Assembly: GCA_039908105.1 (NCBI GenBank)
Contig: JAMOBI010000082.1
Coordinates: 1 to 22,979, forward strand
Direction of reading: 5' to 3'
From: Magnetaquiglobus sp039908105
Lineage (GTDB): Bacteria > Pseudomonadota > Magnetococcia > Magnetococcales > Magnetaquicoccaceae
Length of the DNA: 22,979 nt
In this document: piece by piece, positions 6,085 through 13,757 of the stretch
How positions within the stretch are numbered: position 1 is the stretch's first letter
Layout of the letters: each line of letters opens with the position of its first letter
Notes under the pieces: generated by a model
What the model was told of the DNA's origin: nothing
What the model saw: only the letters and a program-made list of their open reading frames with translations
The model's database searches: none
Made by a program: the position numbers and the translations under genes

Positions 6085-8624
6085 GCCATTAAATAGAGCG
6101 CCGCTGCCAGATAAAGATTGGCAGATAGCCCTAAACTCACCGAAACGAGTGGAACCATCACAGCTCCCATAACGGAAAACGTACCATTGATACCCCATGC
6201 CCATAGAAAAAAAGGCTCCTTGCCAAGTTTGGCCAACCAGCTCATGCCGGTGGCAAAGGGAAAACCCATTAAAAAAGCCAACGGGAATAGCAAAAGGATG
6301 CATGCTGCTGTACGCCAGGAGAGCGTGCCGATTACCGGTAGCCATACCTCCAGCATGACCCCGTAGAGTACCAAAATGGATGCAATGGCCATAAAAACTC
6401 GTGGCATAACTGTCACAGATCGCTTTAGAAACCGTCCGGAAACCAGAGATCCAAGGCCAGTGCTGATCAACATGCCGGTGATCAGCACGCTCGTCGAGAT
6501 CACCGGGTTACCCAGAGCGCTGATAAATTTGCCGATCAACGACACTTCTACCAGTATATACCCGAGTCCCAGGGCAAAAAAGTAGCCCAAAATGCCCAAC
6601 TTGCCTGGTTGCGGGGCAAAGATGGTCCTCCAGCCAAACAGCAGCGGCATGGCGAGCAAAATGGTCCCAGCCAAGGCCGCCTGCCCCAACGTCAGCCACA
6701 GCAGCAAATATCCCCACTCGTCGGAGATGATTTCCAGTCGATCAACCAATGAGGGTAGATCCTGCAGCCGAATAAAGCCCGCAAAATAGGGCCTGTCGTC
6801 GGACAACGTCATGATGTCAAACGGGTAGGCTGCAATCAGTTTCGCATCCTCGCCGTGAATCATCCGATCAAGCATCAACCGGTAGAGCGTGGTTGTTGAA
6901 AAATCCAACCCCTCCTCGCCCTCCTCGACTGCTCTCTCATCCAATGCCTGACTGGCATGGCCCTTTTCCAGCACCATCCGTCGCAACCCAGACAACATGG
7001 CTGTCGCATCGCCCTTGAATCGCTCATTTGGTCGATAAACGGTGTCAAAGGCCATATCCTGGGCGTGACGGTCGAGTTTTGCGATCTCCTCCGGGGTGAA
7101 ACCACCCTTTTTGTACAACACCGTGGCGGTGGAGAGAAAAACCTGCACAGCGTAAAAGGAGTCTGCCGCGCGATCTCCGGCATCAGCTCGTCCGGCTGCC
7201 GCCAGAGTGGCAAAAAGGCGCAGTGTGGATTTGGGGGGATCTTCCTTGTTCCACACAGTGACCGCCAGCACCCCGTTCGGCTCAAGGGCGCGCATATACG
7301 CGGCAATGGCCTCCCGGGTGTAAAGAAATTTTTCCGTGACGGCAAACCCACCGGGACTGGAAAGCCCGGAAGAGTCTGCCAGGCTGAGGTCGATCACTTG
7401 AAAACGACGTTGGGTATCACGGATGAACAGGTGGCCATCTCTTGGCACCAAAGTCAAACGAGGGTCAGCAAACAGATCCCCGGTGAATGCTTTGACCGCT
7501 TCGCTGGCCATGGCTGTGGGAATCATGGGATTGCCTTCGGCTACGGTGATATGAGCAGCTCCGGCATCCATGGCGGTACGGGTGGAAATCCCACCACCGA
7601 ATTGGACCACAAAAACGCTTTCTGGATTGGGCTTGATCAAATAAGGGATGGACATGGGCAGGAAGTGAAAATAATCCCGTTTATCGGGTGGCAAAGGCTT
7701 CATGATGCCGATTGGACCTTCGCTGTCCATGTACATTCCCAGATAGGTGTTTTTCGGCAGATCTCCCATTGTGAGCGATGCCATATCGCTTTGACCGGGG
7801 GCAAAATGGAGATACGAGCTGGAGTAGATCTCCAACAAACCATGGGCGCCCAAAGCTCGGTAGATGCGCTCTGCATCGGGAAACTTGGCGGCATAGCTCA
7901 CCCCTTTGTAAGGGGAGACTTGAATCTGGGGCAGAAAGAGCAGCAATGCGACCGCCACACCTCCGGCAAGCATGAGCAGCCGTGGCGAATTTCGATCACT
8001 CCTGGCCCGAAACCACGCAAGGGCTCCGCCCCACCATAAGAGCAGCGGCACACCCAAAAGATATTCAGGTGGCAGCCAGAGCATGGCGTTCATGCAGAGT
8101 AAACCAGCAACCCCGGAACCAACCATGTCAGCGGCATAGGTGATTTGGAAATATTGCCGTCCGACCAAAAAGGCAATGCCCAGTAGCAGCGCCCCTACCA
8201 GAAAAGGGGCAGCATAGGCGAGAAAATTGATCAGCAGGTTTAAAAGCTGCTGGTTGTCCGCCAACAGAAAAATAGGATTGAACTGGGCGTGCTGTGCCAC
8301 CACGTTGCCCAGTACGATCAGGGGGCCAAAAATCAGCAAACCGATCTTGGCGATGCGGTCCATGTGCCGTTCAAACAGAGCCTGACCCAAGCACATGATC
8401 GTACTGGCAAAGCCGAAACCAAACATGGCCACACTGATCACCATGGAGCCGAAATGGGCCCAGCCGGAAATCGAGTAAAGCCGCATCACTGTAATTTGCA
8501 GGGCAATGATGGCGCCGGCAATCAAAGCAACGGCCAAGAAAAAATATGTGCGGCGGTCCGGAATCGCCGAGCTGATGCCGTCGCCGGATGCTTGCTGGTT
8601 CAAAGGGGAGACTTCCCGCTCCAT
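6024..8624 (-). CDS. Multi-pass membrane protein with a spermidine-synthase-like domain
   Basis: This 866-residue protein has three parts. An N-terminal block of about seven membrane helices (residues about 27-235) is followed by a soluble domain (about 240-635) with a Rossmann-type AdoMet-fold motif (VFVVQFGGGIST at 337-348, acidic AEGNP at 362-366). A C-terminal block of membrane helices (about 640-860) completes it. This is the layout of membrane proteins annotated as spermine/spermidine synthase domain proteins, but a substrate cannot be read from the sequence. True polyamine synthesis is doubtful without the usual gate-keeping motifs. Its start overlaps the methyltransferase-like gene by 25 bp, and the ribosome site is a G-rich run just before the ATG. 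Family architecture is likely; the reaction is unknown. Confidence 0.85.
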   Translation of the reverse strand: MEREVSPLNQQASGDGISSAIPDRRTYFFLAVALIAGAIIALQITVMRLYSISGWAHFGSMVISVAMFGFGFASTIMCLGQALFERHMDRIAKIGLLIFGPLIVLGNVVAQHAQFNPIFLLADNQQLLNLLINFLAYAAPFLVGALLLGIAFLVGRQYFQITYAADMVGSGVAGLLCMNAMLWLPPEYLLGVPLLLWWGGALAWFRARSDRNSPRLLMLAGGVAVALLLFLPQIQVSPYKGVSYAAKFPDAERIYRALGAHGLLEIYSSSYLHFAPGQSDMASLTMGDLPKNTYLGMYMDSEGPIGIMKPLPPDKRDYFHFLPMSIPYLIKPNPESVFVVQFGGGISTRTAMDAGAAHITVAEGNPMIPTAMASEAVKAFTGDLFADPRLTLVPRDGHLFIRDTQRRFQVIDLSLADSSGLSSPGGFAVTEKFLYTREAIAAYMRALEPNGVLAVTVWNKEDPPKSTLRLFATLAAAGRADAGDRAADSFYAVQVFLSTATVLYKKGGFTPEEIAKLDRHAQDMAFDTVYRPNERFKGDATAMLSGLRRMVLEKGHASQALDERAVEEGEEGLDFSTTTLYRLMLDRMIHGEDAKLIAAYPFDIMTLSDDRPYFAGFIRLQDLPSLVDRLEIISDEWGYLLLWLTLGQAALAGTILLAMPLLFGWRTIFAPQPGKLGILGYFFALGLGYILVEVSLIGKFISALGNPVISTSVLITGMLISTGLGSLVSGRFLKRSVTVMPRVFMAIASILVLYGVMLEVWLPVIGTLSWRTAACILLLFPLAFLMGFPFATGMSWLAKLGKEPFFLWAWGINGTFSVMGAVMVPLVSVSLGLSANLYLAAALYLMAWPCFFALLRPSPGSSSLAR

Positions 8625-9487
8625 GTGCCACCCCCTGTCTTGGTGAAGGGCACGAATGAAACCGAAAGCCTGCCGTTGTATACATCCTGGCGGCTGATGG
8701 TCACCTTGCCTTCCGCATCCACCTCCTTTTTCACCTTAAGCAAGGTTTGCTTACCTGGGGGGCCAACGGGAATCACCATGCTGCCGTTGGGAGCCAGTTG
8801 TTTCAAGAGAGGAGGCGGAATGTGATCAATGGCGCAAGTTACGATAATTTTATCAAAAGGGGCAAACTCTTCCCAGCCGTAATAGCCATCACCAGATTTT
8901 AACGTAACATTGGCATATTCGGCGCTGCCTGCCTGAACCAGGCGCTTGTATATCCCCTTGGTGCGTTCATGCAGTGGTTCGATGATCTCCACCGAATAGA
9001 CGTGAGGGGTGAGATGCGCCAGAATCGCCGACTGGTAGCCTGAGCCCGTGCCAATTTCCAAAACCTTGTCGGAATCCTGGATATCAAGAGCGGAAGTCAT
9101 GCGCATGACCAGATGAGGTCCAGAGATGGTTACACCGTAATCGATATCGAGAAAGGCATGATCATAGGCACGGCTCTTGTTCCGCTCCAGGGTAAACTCC
9201 TCACGTGCCGTCAACAAAAAGGCCTTCTTCTCCTTATTCCGGGTGATGTCCTTGTTGTTGATCAGAGACTGGTAACGATCGTAACGCCAAGCAAGAAACT
9301 TCTGATCGTGGCCAAAATTTTTACTCATATACTCCACAAAGTTGGCTTTAGTGGTATCATCGGGCATGCGTTGAGTGACGTTATCAGAAGAAGCATCCTG
9401 ACCCGAATATGCGGCCACGGTTCCAAAAAGGACCAACAACATAAGAGGCAATAATATCGCTTTATTCAATTTCCGTGGGGGGTGCAT
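8600..9487 (-). CDS. Exported protein-L-isoaspartate O-methyltransferase-like protein
   Basis: The 295-residue protein carries an N-terminal membrane or signal segment (ILLPLMLLVLFGTVAAYS, residues 11-28) before a full PIMT domain. Visible family features are the substrate-side GVTISGPHLVMRM (118-130), AdoMet motif I VLEIGTGSGYQ (142-152), the acidic VEIIE, and the GDGYYGW region. Normal PIMT enzymes repair isoaspartyl residues in the cytoplasm using AdoMet. An export signal on such an enzyme is odd, because AdoMet is not expected in the periplasm. The domain could instead stay anchored with its catalytic part inside, or use another cofactor. It is the first gene of the operon that continues into the spermidine-synthase-like membrane protein. 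Confidence 0.88.
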   Translation of the reverse strand: MHPPRKLNKAILLPLMLLVLFGTVAAYSGQDASSDNVTQRMPDDTTKANFVEYMSKNFGHDQKFLAWRYDRYQSLINNKDITRNKEKKAFLLTAREEFTLERNKSRAYDHAFLDIDYGVTISGPHLVMRMTSALDIQDSDKVLEIGTGSGYQSAILAHLTPHVYSVEIIEPLHERTKGIYKRLVQAGSAEYANVTLKSGDGYYGWEEFAPFDKIIVTCAIDHIPPPLLKQLAPNGSMVIPVGPPGKQTLLKVKKEVDAEGKVTISRQDVYNGRLSVSFVPFTKTGGGTWSGKSPL

Positions 9488-9584
9488 GGATAACTCCGCT
9501 ATGTATCGTTGGACCAGAAAATCTTTATAGTGATTACGGCACGACTGAATTCTTCACCCTATCACCATCATCCGCTTGCAAAAA

Positions 9585-9614
9585 AACTACGCATCCCAAA
9601 GCAGGTGCGGTTTA
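9585..9614 (+). repeat. Solo 30-nt end module of the interspersed repeat
   Basis: This is a single right-end module, nearly identical to 86-115 and 4855-4884, preceded by the same CTTGCAAAAAA lead-in as those ends. No left half is found beside it, so it is a relic or a recombined end. Confidence 0.75.
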
Positions 9615-9748
9615 GTAAAAAAAGAGGGTGGTGCTTTACGTTAACCTGGCGGATCAACCAAGCTGATTTGACTGATTGCGATGGTCTGGCACGCCAGTCA
9701 CCAACCCTTAAAGCCTTTGCCACGCGGCTTTGTTCTTGGGCCATGTTC
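9615..9748. other. Gene-free stretch between repeat modules
   Basis: No supportable gene or RNA is visible here. The open reading stretches crossing it run through repeat sequence and have no recognisable product or ribosome site. Confidence 0.4.
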
Positions 9749-9946
9749 GCGGGATTGTTTTGCAAAAGACGCAAAACAATCCCGCAAGTCAAGGCAGCGC
9801 GCGGCGCATTTTTCGCAAAAGGCGCGAAAAATGCTTCTTATAAGAGCGCGCTAAAGTCAAAGGCAAAACCCTGGGAGAGGAATCTCCCAGACCCTCTCTT
9901 TTTTTTCATCAGTAAAGACTACACATTCCAAGCTGGGTGCGGTTTA
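9749..9946 (-). repeat. Composite interspersed repeat, copy 3 (inverted)
   Basis: Read on the minus strand, the module order matches copy 1: outer end module (9946-9917), a CTGGGAGA/TCTCCCAG hairpin (9871-9878 with 9883-9890), the TTTAGCGCGCTCTT linker, the small hairpin (9808-9816 with 9824-9832) and the long hairpin (9749-9763 with 9771-9785, 7-nt loop). The long-hairpin sequence differs from copies 0-2 on both arms but pairs perfectly over 15 bp. The far end module is not recognisable. Confidence 0.75.
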
Positions 9947-10033
9947 ACAGCAAAACCCTGGAATAGGGGTCTCCCAGAACCGCTCTTAATTCTTACCAGA
10001 AAAAACCACACATTCCAAGCTGGGTGCGGATAA
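9863..10033 (+). repeat. Tandem duplication of an 84-bp repeat-derived unit
   Basis: Unit 1 (9863-9946) and unit 2 (9950-10033) both run from GCAAAACCCTGG through a CTCCCAGA-containing hairpin region to the 30-nt end module containing CACATTCCAAGCTGGGTGCGG. The second unit is more decayed. It lies just downstream of the terminator that ends the sulfur-globule gene cluster. Confidence 0.7.
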
Positions 10034-10096
10034 CAAAATGGTCAGTTTGAAAAAAAAAACTGCGCAGAGCATGCGAAAACCTGTGGATGGTCACAC

Positions 10097-10122
10097 AAAA
10101 AGGGGCGGCCATTGGCCGCCCC
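10097..10122 (-). terminator. Intrinsic terminator of the sulfur-globule gene cluster
   Basis: A perfect 9-bp GC stem (10102-10110 with 10114-10122, 3-nt loop) is followed on the minus strand by TTTTT. It sits 41 bp after the last gene of the cluster. Confidence 0.9.
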
Positions 10123-10162
10123 ATAACAACATACCAAACGATTTCCGTTTGCCAGCTTGAAC

Positions 10163-10615
10163 CTACTTGCCAGCCGGAGCAGCCTCAGCCGGAGCCGGAG
10201 GAGCCGGAGGAGCACCCCAACCACCACCCGGATAGCCACCGCCCCAACCCGGGCCATAACCACCACCCGGATAGCCGCCGCCGCCCCAACCCGGGCCATA
10301 ACCATATCCCGGATACCCGCCGTAGCCGTTGTTCCAGCCGTTGTTCCAACCGTTGTTCCAACCGTTGTTCATGTTGTTGTTGCCAGAGCCGGCGGCATCA
10401 CCGCTCATGTTGAAACCGAAATTGCCCGAGCCGCGGCCACTGCCACTGCCATTGCCGTTGTTGCCCCAGTTGTTGCCCCAGTTGTTGTTGCCCCAGCCGT
10501 TGTTGTTGCCCCAACCCGGGCCATTTCCCCACCACGCGGAAGCATCCGGCGCCAGCAGCAGCGCACTACCACCGATGAGAGCCGCAACCGCCAGTACCTT
10601 GATTCCTGTTTTCAT
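10163..10615 (-). CDS. Exported Gly/Asn/Trp-rich protein, sulfur-globule family-like (1)
   Basis: This 150-residue precursor has a clear signal peptide likely cut after residue 27 (PDASA-WWGNG). The mature protein is low complexity: Asn-Gly-Trp repeats first (GWGNNNGWGNNNWGNNWGN), a short SGSGRGSGNFGFNMSGDA segment, four NNGW repeats, then a Gly/Pro/Tyr-rich tail (GYPGYGYGPGWGG) ending in Ala/Pro. This resembles the structural proteins that coat periplasmic sulfur globules in sulfur-oxidising bacteria. I chose the ATG at 10615 because GGAG lies 7 nt upstream; a TTG start at 10636 would place that site inside the gene. It is the last gene before a strong terminator. Globule function is inferred from composition and export, not from any catalytic motif. 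Confidence 0.75.
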   Translation of the reverse strand: MKTGIKVLAVAALIGGSALLLAPDASAWWGNGPGWGNNNGWGNNNWGNNWGNNGNGSGSGRGSGNFGFNMSGDAAGSGNNNMNNGWNNGWNNGWNNGYGGYPGYGYGPGWGGGGYPGGGYGPGWGGGYPGGGWGAPPAPPAPAEAAPAGK

Positions 10616-10666
10616 GGTAATCTCCAATATTCTCAAGTGATTAAGAGGGCTATCGTGTCAAACTAT

Positions 10667-11098
10667 TTACCACCAACCGCCAGGCCCCCAATTACCAGGT
10701 CCCCAGCCATTGCCCGGGCCCCAGTTGTTGCCTGGGCCCCAGTTGTTACCCGGCCACCAGCCACCCGGCCCACCGTTCCAGGGACCGCCCCCATTGGGTC
10801 CCCAGCCGTTGTTCCAGCCATTGTTCCAACCGTTGTTCCAACCGTTGTTCCACAAATTGTTCGCCCAACCATCCATGTCACCATCGACCGTGATGGTCAG
10901 ATTGCCACGAGCACGGCCATTGCCATTGCCCCAGCCGTTGTTGGCCCAGTTGTTACCCCAGTTGTTGTTGTTCCCCCAGCCATTGTTCCCCCACCCATTG
11001 TCCCACGGTCCCCACCAGGCGGACGCGGTCTGGGGGAGCGCCTGACCCACAACGGTCAGGAGTCCAGCCAAAGCCAGAAAGCGCGCGGTTCGTTTCAT
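10667..11098 (-). CDS. Exported Gly/Asn/Trp-rich protein, sulfur-globule family-like (2)
   Basis: This 143-residue precursor parallels the next gene downstream. The signal peptide is cut after residue 27 (QTASA-WWGPW), GWGNNGWGNNNNWGNN repeats follow, and a central non-repetitive segment RARGNLTITVDGDMDGW leads into four NNGW repeats and a Pro/Gly/Trp tail ending GGWW. The shared layout (WWG mature N-terminus, short non-repeat segment, NNGW x4) indicates that the two genes are paralogues. The ATG at 11098 follows AGGAG with a 7-nt gap. Only 51 bp separate it from the downstream paralogue, so the two are almost certainly co-transcribed. The role as sulfur-globule coat protein is inferred from composition and export. 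Confidence 0.75.
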   Translation of the reverse strand: MKRTARFLALAGLLTVVGQALPQTASAWWGPWDNGWGNNGWGNNNNWGNNWANNGWGNGNGRARGNLTITVDGDMDGWANNLWNNGWNNGWNNGWNNGWGPNGGGPWNGGPGGWWPGNNWGPGNNWGPGNGWGPGNWGPGGWW

Positions 11099-11168
11099 GT
11101 TGAGCTCCTTCATTTCTTAAGAGTCGTGACTGTCGGCGGAACAAAAGTTGAGCATTCAACCAATCAAC

Positions 11169-11906
11169 CTACCACCAACCGCCGCGATGTGAACCGTACT
11201 GCCATGGATTGCCAGCTCGTGGCGGAGCGGAGGGTTCATCTCCGGGCAGCCGGTATCCGGGCCCGTAACTCGGCGCTTCATAATACGATGGATCATACCA
11301 GCGCCGCTCTGCGCGCGGATCCGGTGGCAGCTCATACGCCTCCCAGGGTGTCAGCCCGGCCCCGTAATAACCCCGACCTCGATCCCAGTCGCGATTGGCA
11401 GCCCAACCATACGATCCCGGATCATTCCAGGGATTGCCATATCCCGGGTAGTGGGATCGGCCATAATACGAGGGACTGCTGCCCCACAACTCCGACTCTG
11501 GAAGGGGGGATCCGCGATTCGTCACACCCCAAGGGTCGTAAAGCGGCATATAGCGCGTCCCCTCCCGGGGTTCGCCACGCCGTCCCCCAGCGTCATAATC
11601 ACCCCAGCCACTCCGACGGGAATCCGCAGGCTCACGCATGCGGGGAACTCCACGCCACCCCTCGCCGGAATCCAGACGCTCCTGTGGATCCTTCATCTCT
11701 CGCATGAACGAGCCCATGAACTTGCCCATGCGTTCGCCCATCTCCATAGGGTCATTCTGATCCATACCGGCTGCCATGGCTCCGGGTGCGACTGGAACTG
11801 CTTGGGTGGGTAATCCGCCCGCTTGAGTCGCGGTTGACGAAAGGGCAGTAAACAGACCAAAAGTCAGAGCTATGACTAAGTTTCGATAACGAAAGGATTT
11901 ACTCAT
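11169..11906 (-). CDS. Exported Tyr/Arg/Gly/Trp-rich low-complexity protein
   Basis: This 245-residue precursor has a signal peptide likely cut near residue 29 (TATQA-GG). A short Met/Gln-rich acidic segment (MDQNDPMEMGERMGKF) follows, then a long Tyr/Pro/Gly/Arg-rich region (SPSYYGRSHYPGYGNPW, PSYYEAPSYGPGYRLPG) ending GGWW like the next gene downstream. The ATG at 11906 follows GGTGAG. The protein is exported and probably structural. Its place directly before the two sulfur-globule-like genes and the matching C-terminus suggest it joins the same assembly. I do not recognise the family, and a cell-wall or extracellular matrix role is possible. Confidence 0.65.
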   Translation of the reverse strand: MSKSFRYRNLVIALTFGLFTALSSTATQAGGLPTQAVPVAPGAMAAGMDQNDPMEMGERMGKFMGSFMREMKDPQERLDSGEGWRGVPRMREPADSRRSGWGDYDAGGRRGEPREGTRYMPLYDPWGVTNRGSPLPESELWGSSPSYYGRSHYPGYGNPWNDPGSYGWAANRDWDRGRGYYGAGLTPWEAYELPPDPRAERRWYDPSYYEAPSYGPGYRLPGDEPSAPPRAGNPWQYGSHRGGWW

Positions 11907-12041
11907 TGGCTCACCGCTTGAGCGTAGGTTCGAAAATCGTGCTTCGGGCATCCGTTTATCGACCCATGATATCAATTTGCGCTGCGACGAAACCAGGGAT
12001 GAAATCCCTCCGGGGCCATTATTTGTATATGATAATTTTCT

Positions 12042-12068
12042 AATATACCCTTTTCGGTGCGATTGCAA
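12042..12068 (-). promoter_or_regulatory. Possible promoter for the sulfur-globule-like genes
   Basis: On the minus strand TTGCAA (12068-12063) is followed after 15 nt by TATATT (12047-12042) in an AT-rich region unlike the surrounding GC-rich DNA. The spacing is short and the leader would be about 130 nt, so this is tentative. It would give the last three genes their own expression. Confidence 0.3.
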
Positions 12069-12137
12069 GGGAATTTTCATCTTCAGCCCATTTTTTTGAC
12101 AAAATTAGTCAGAAATTAACGGTTCAAAGTTGCGATA

Positions 12138-12773
12138 TCAAGGTGTTTGCTTTTGATAATCTTTAGGAATTTGGAACAATTCCACTGGTTGGGTACCCTC
12201 CTGGATGTTCGCGAGTTCAACCTGGAGACCATCGGCATACCGTTCACGGATGGCAATTCCCAAACGGGGGTCGATCCACAGGTGTGCCTGGGAGATTTCG
12301 CGGTGATCGGGGCCGCGTTGGACGATCTCCCAATGGATGGTTTTTCGACTATCAATTGTATCGGTTCCAATCGGTCGACAGATGAGGGTTTTGTCGGTGC
12401 GGCAGGGGCTGGTGGGATCATCGGGCAGTGGGGGTCGGGTTTGGGTCACCCCCTTGCGTTCAGTGTAAAGTTTTTGGTTGGGGAAAAGGGTATGGATGGT
12501 TTTTTCCGGGGTGTTGTGAATCATGACCACCGGTACGCCGTTGCGTTGGGACTCCCCGCGAATGGCCACGGATGAAACATATATTTTGCCACGTGAGGTT
12601 TGAATTTCACGCCCCTTTTGAGAAATTTTCTCCGGTCGGGAGCGGATGACATCCGCAGAGAAGGGGACGAAACCGGCGTCAGCGTGCAGTTCAGTGGTTA
12701 TGCAGATCGGAAAAAGGGTGGCACAGACCTTGAACCAGTGGAATTGAGACGGTGATGATAACAATGCAGGCAT
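12138..12773 (-). CDS. Exported LolA-like/DUF4412-like protein
   Basis: This protein of about 211 residues has an N-terminal signal segment probably cut after residue 31 (ELHA-DAGF). The body follows the pattern of periplasmic LolA-fold/DUF4412 proteins: a beta-rich series with GKIYVSSVAIRGES, MIHNTPEKTIHTLFPNQKLY, and a late HLWIDPRLGIAIRE followed by VELANIQEG and an FQIPKDYQK ending. Proteins of this fold present a hydrophobic concave surface, and some carry lipids or lipoproteins across the periplasm. The substrate here is unknown. It sits between the RND operon and the sulfur-globule-like genes, which suggests it serves the same system. The family call is from sequence pattern only. Confidence 0.65.
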   Translation of the reverse strand: MPALLSSPSQFHWFKVCATLFPICITTELHADAGFVPFSADVIRSRPEKISQKGREIQTSRGKIYVSSVAIRGESQRNGVPVVMIHNTPEKTIHTLFPNQKLYTERKGVTQTRPPLPDDPTSPCRTDKTLICRPIGTDTIDSRKTIHWEIVQRGPDHREISQAHLWIDPRLGIAIRERYADGLQVELANIQEGTQPVELFQIPKDYQKQTP

Positions 12774-12888
12774 GTCAGGTCAGAAGGATTGGGGAGAGGG
12801 GTGATTAAAAGGAGAGGGAATCCAGCGACCATTGATCCGAAGATCCCGTGAATCGATCAGGTCAGACCGGATCACCGTTGTTTGGCAA

Positions 12889-13740
12889 CTACCGACGCTC
12901 ATCAGGCCAATAGGCTCCGTTGCCACCCGTCCGACTCCGCTCCGGCTCATCCCAGAACGAACCCCCGCCCGATCGCCCCCACCAGCGACTGCCATCCCGA
13001 GGCCGCTCATCCGGTGGATAATCATCATATTGACCCGCACCCGACGATCCCCGGCCATAAGCGTCGCCACGCGCACCATCTCCGCCCCAACGACCGGTCC
13101 CGCGTGAATACTCCCGCTGATACGGCCCCTCCCAGCGCGACGGTGCACCTCGTTGATCGAATTCACCACGGTATCCGGAATCAACACGCCCGCCGCCCGA
13201 TCCCTCATAGCCGCGTCCAGCGCCCGATCCCTCATAGCCGCGCCCAGGGCCCGATCCCTCATAGCCGCGCCCAGGGCCCGATCCCTCATAGCCACGAGGC
13301 TCATCGGACCAACGATCGGAATAACGGCCATCCGGTTCATCCCGCTCCCATGGTCGACCGGGCCCGGAAGATCCGGAATCATCCCACTGGGAGGGAACCT
13401 TGCCCCAGGGACGATGGATCCGTCCACTCCGGGAGTCCCGGGCACTCTGTCCCCATGACTGACGCGCACCTGGCGACATGCCATAATCGGTATCCCGCCG
13501 CCCCTCGCGCCACTGAATGCCTCGATCCTCCTCCGCATCGGTAAAGTCGCGACGCGACTGGGAAGGACGAATTTTGAACGGTGTGCGCTCCGGATCCACC
13601 CGGTAGAATCCGGATGTCCACTGCGGATCCTCCTCGGCGTGAACTCCAAAAGCATATCCGAACACGATCAGCAAAACCAGCAGCAGGAACCGCCAGTCAT
13701 GCCGCGTGCTTAAACTCCAGAATCGACCCTCAGAGCGCAT
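12889..13740 (-). CDS. Exported Gly/Arg/Ser-rich low-complexity protein with nonapeptide repeats
   Basis: The 283-residue protein has a hydrophobic leader (residues 17-33, RFLLLVLLIVFGYAFGV) likely cut after Ala35. A hydrophilic, charged Arg/Gly/Ser/Asp/Tyr-rich body follows, with nearly four tandem RGYEGSGPG repeats. No catalytic motif is visible. I chose the ATG at 13740, which has GGAG 6 nt upstream. An alternative ATG at 13761 overlaps the preceding stop as ATGA and would add seven residues; either way translation is coupled to the preceding gene. It probably belongs to the RND operon. A secreted structural or scaffold role is inferred from composition only. Confidence 0.65.
   Translation of the reverse strand: MRSEGRFWSLSTRHDWRFLLLVLLIVFGYAFGVHAEEDPQWTSGFYRVDPERTPFKIRPSQSRRDFTDAEEDRGIQWREGRRDTDYGMSPGARQSWGQSARDSRSGRIHRPWGKVPSQWDDSGSSGPGRPWERDEPDGRYSDRWSDEPRGYEGSGPGRGYEGSGPGRGYEGSGAGRGYEGSGGGRVDSGYRGEFDQRGAPSRWEGPYQREYSRGTGRWGGDGARGDAYGRGSSGAGQYDDYPPDERPRDGSRWWGRSGGGSFWDEPERSRTGGNGAYWPDERR
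13198..13296 (-). repeat. 27-bp tandem repeat inside the nonapeptide-repeat gene
   Basis: There are about 3.7 direct copies, starting at 13198, 13225, 13252 and 13279, each encoding nine residues (RGYEGSGPG-like). The middle copies are nearly identical in DNA, which points to recent expansion and probable length variation between strains. Confidence 0.9.
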
Positions 13741-13757
13741 CACCTTCTCCACCGGTT

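Noticed and set aside
6085..6345. N-terminal extension of the exported hydrolase
   Set aside because: It would overlap the membrane-protein gene by over 300 bp and would bury the likely signal peptide inside the protein.
10157..11707. Plus-strand open frame across the sulfur-globule-like genes
   Set aside because: It arises from the repetitive GC-rich composition of the opposite-strand genes, which have signal peptides and ribosome sites.
12780..13655. Alternative minus-strand frame overlapping the nonapeptide-repeat gene
   Set aside because: It lacks a signal peptide and a ribosome site; its repeats are frame-shifted copies of the same 27-bp units.
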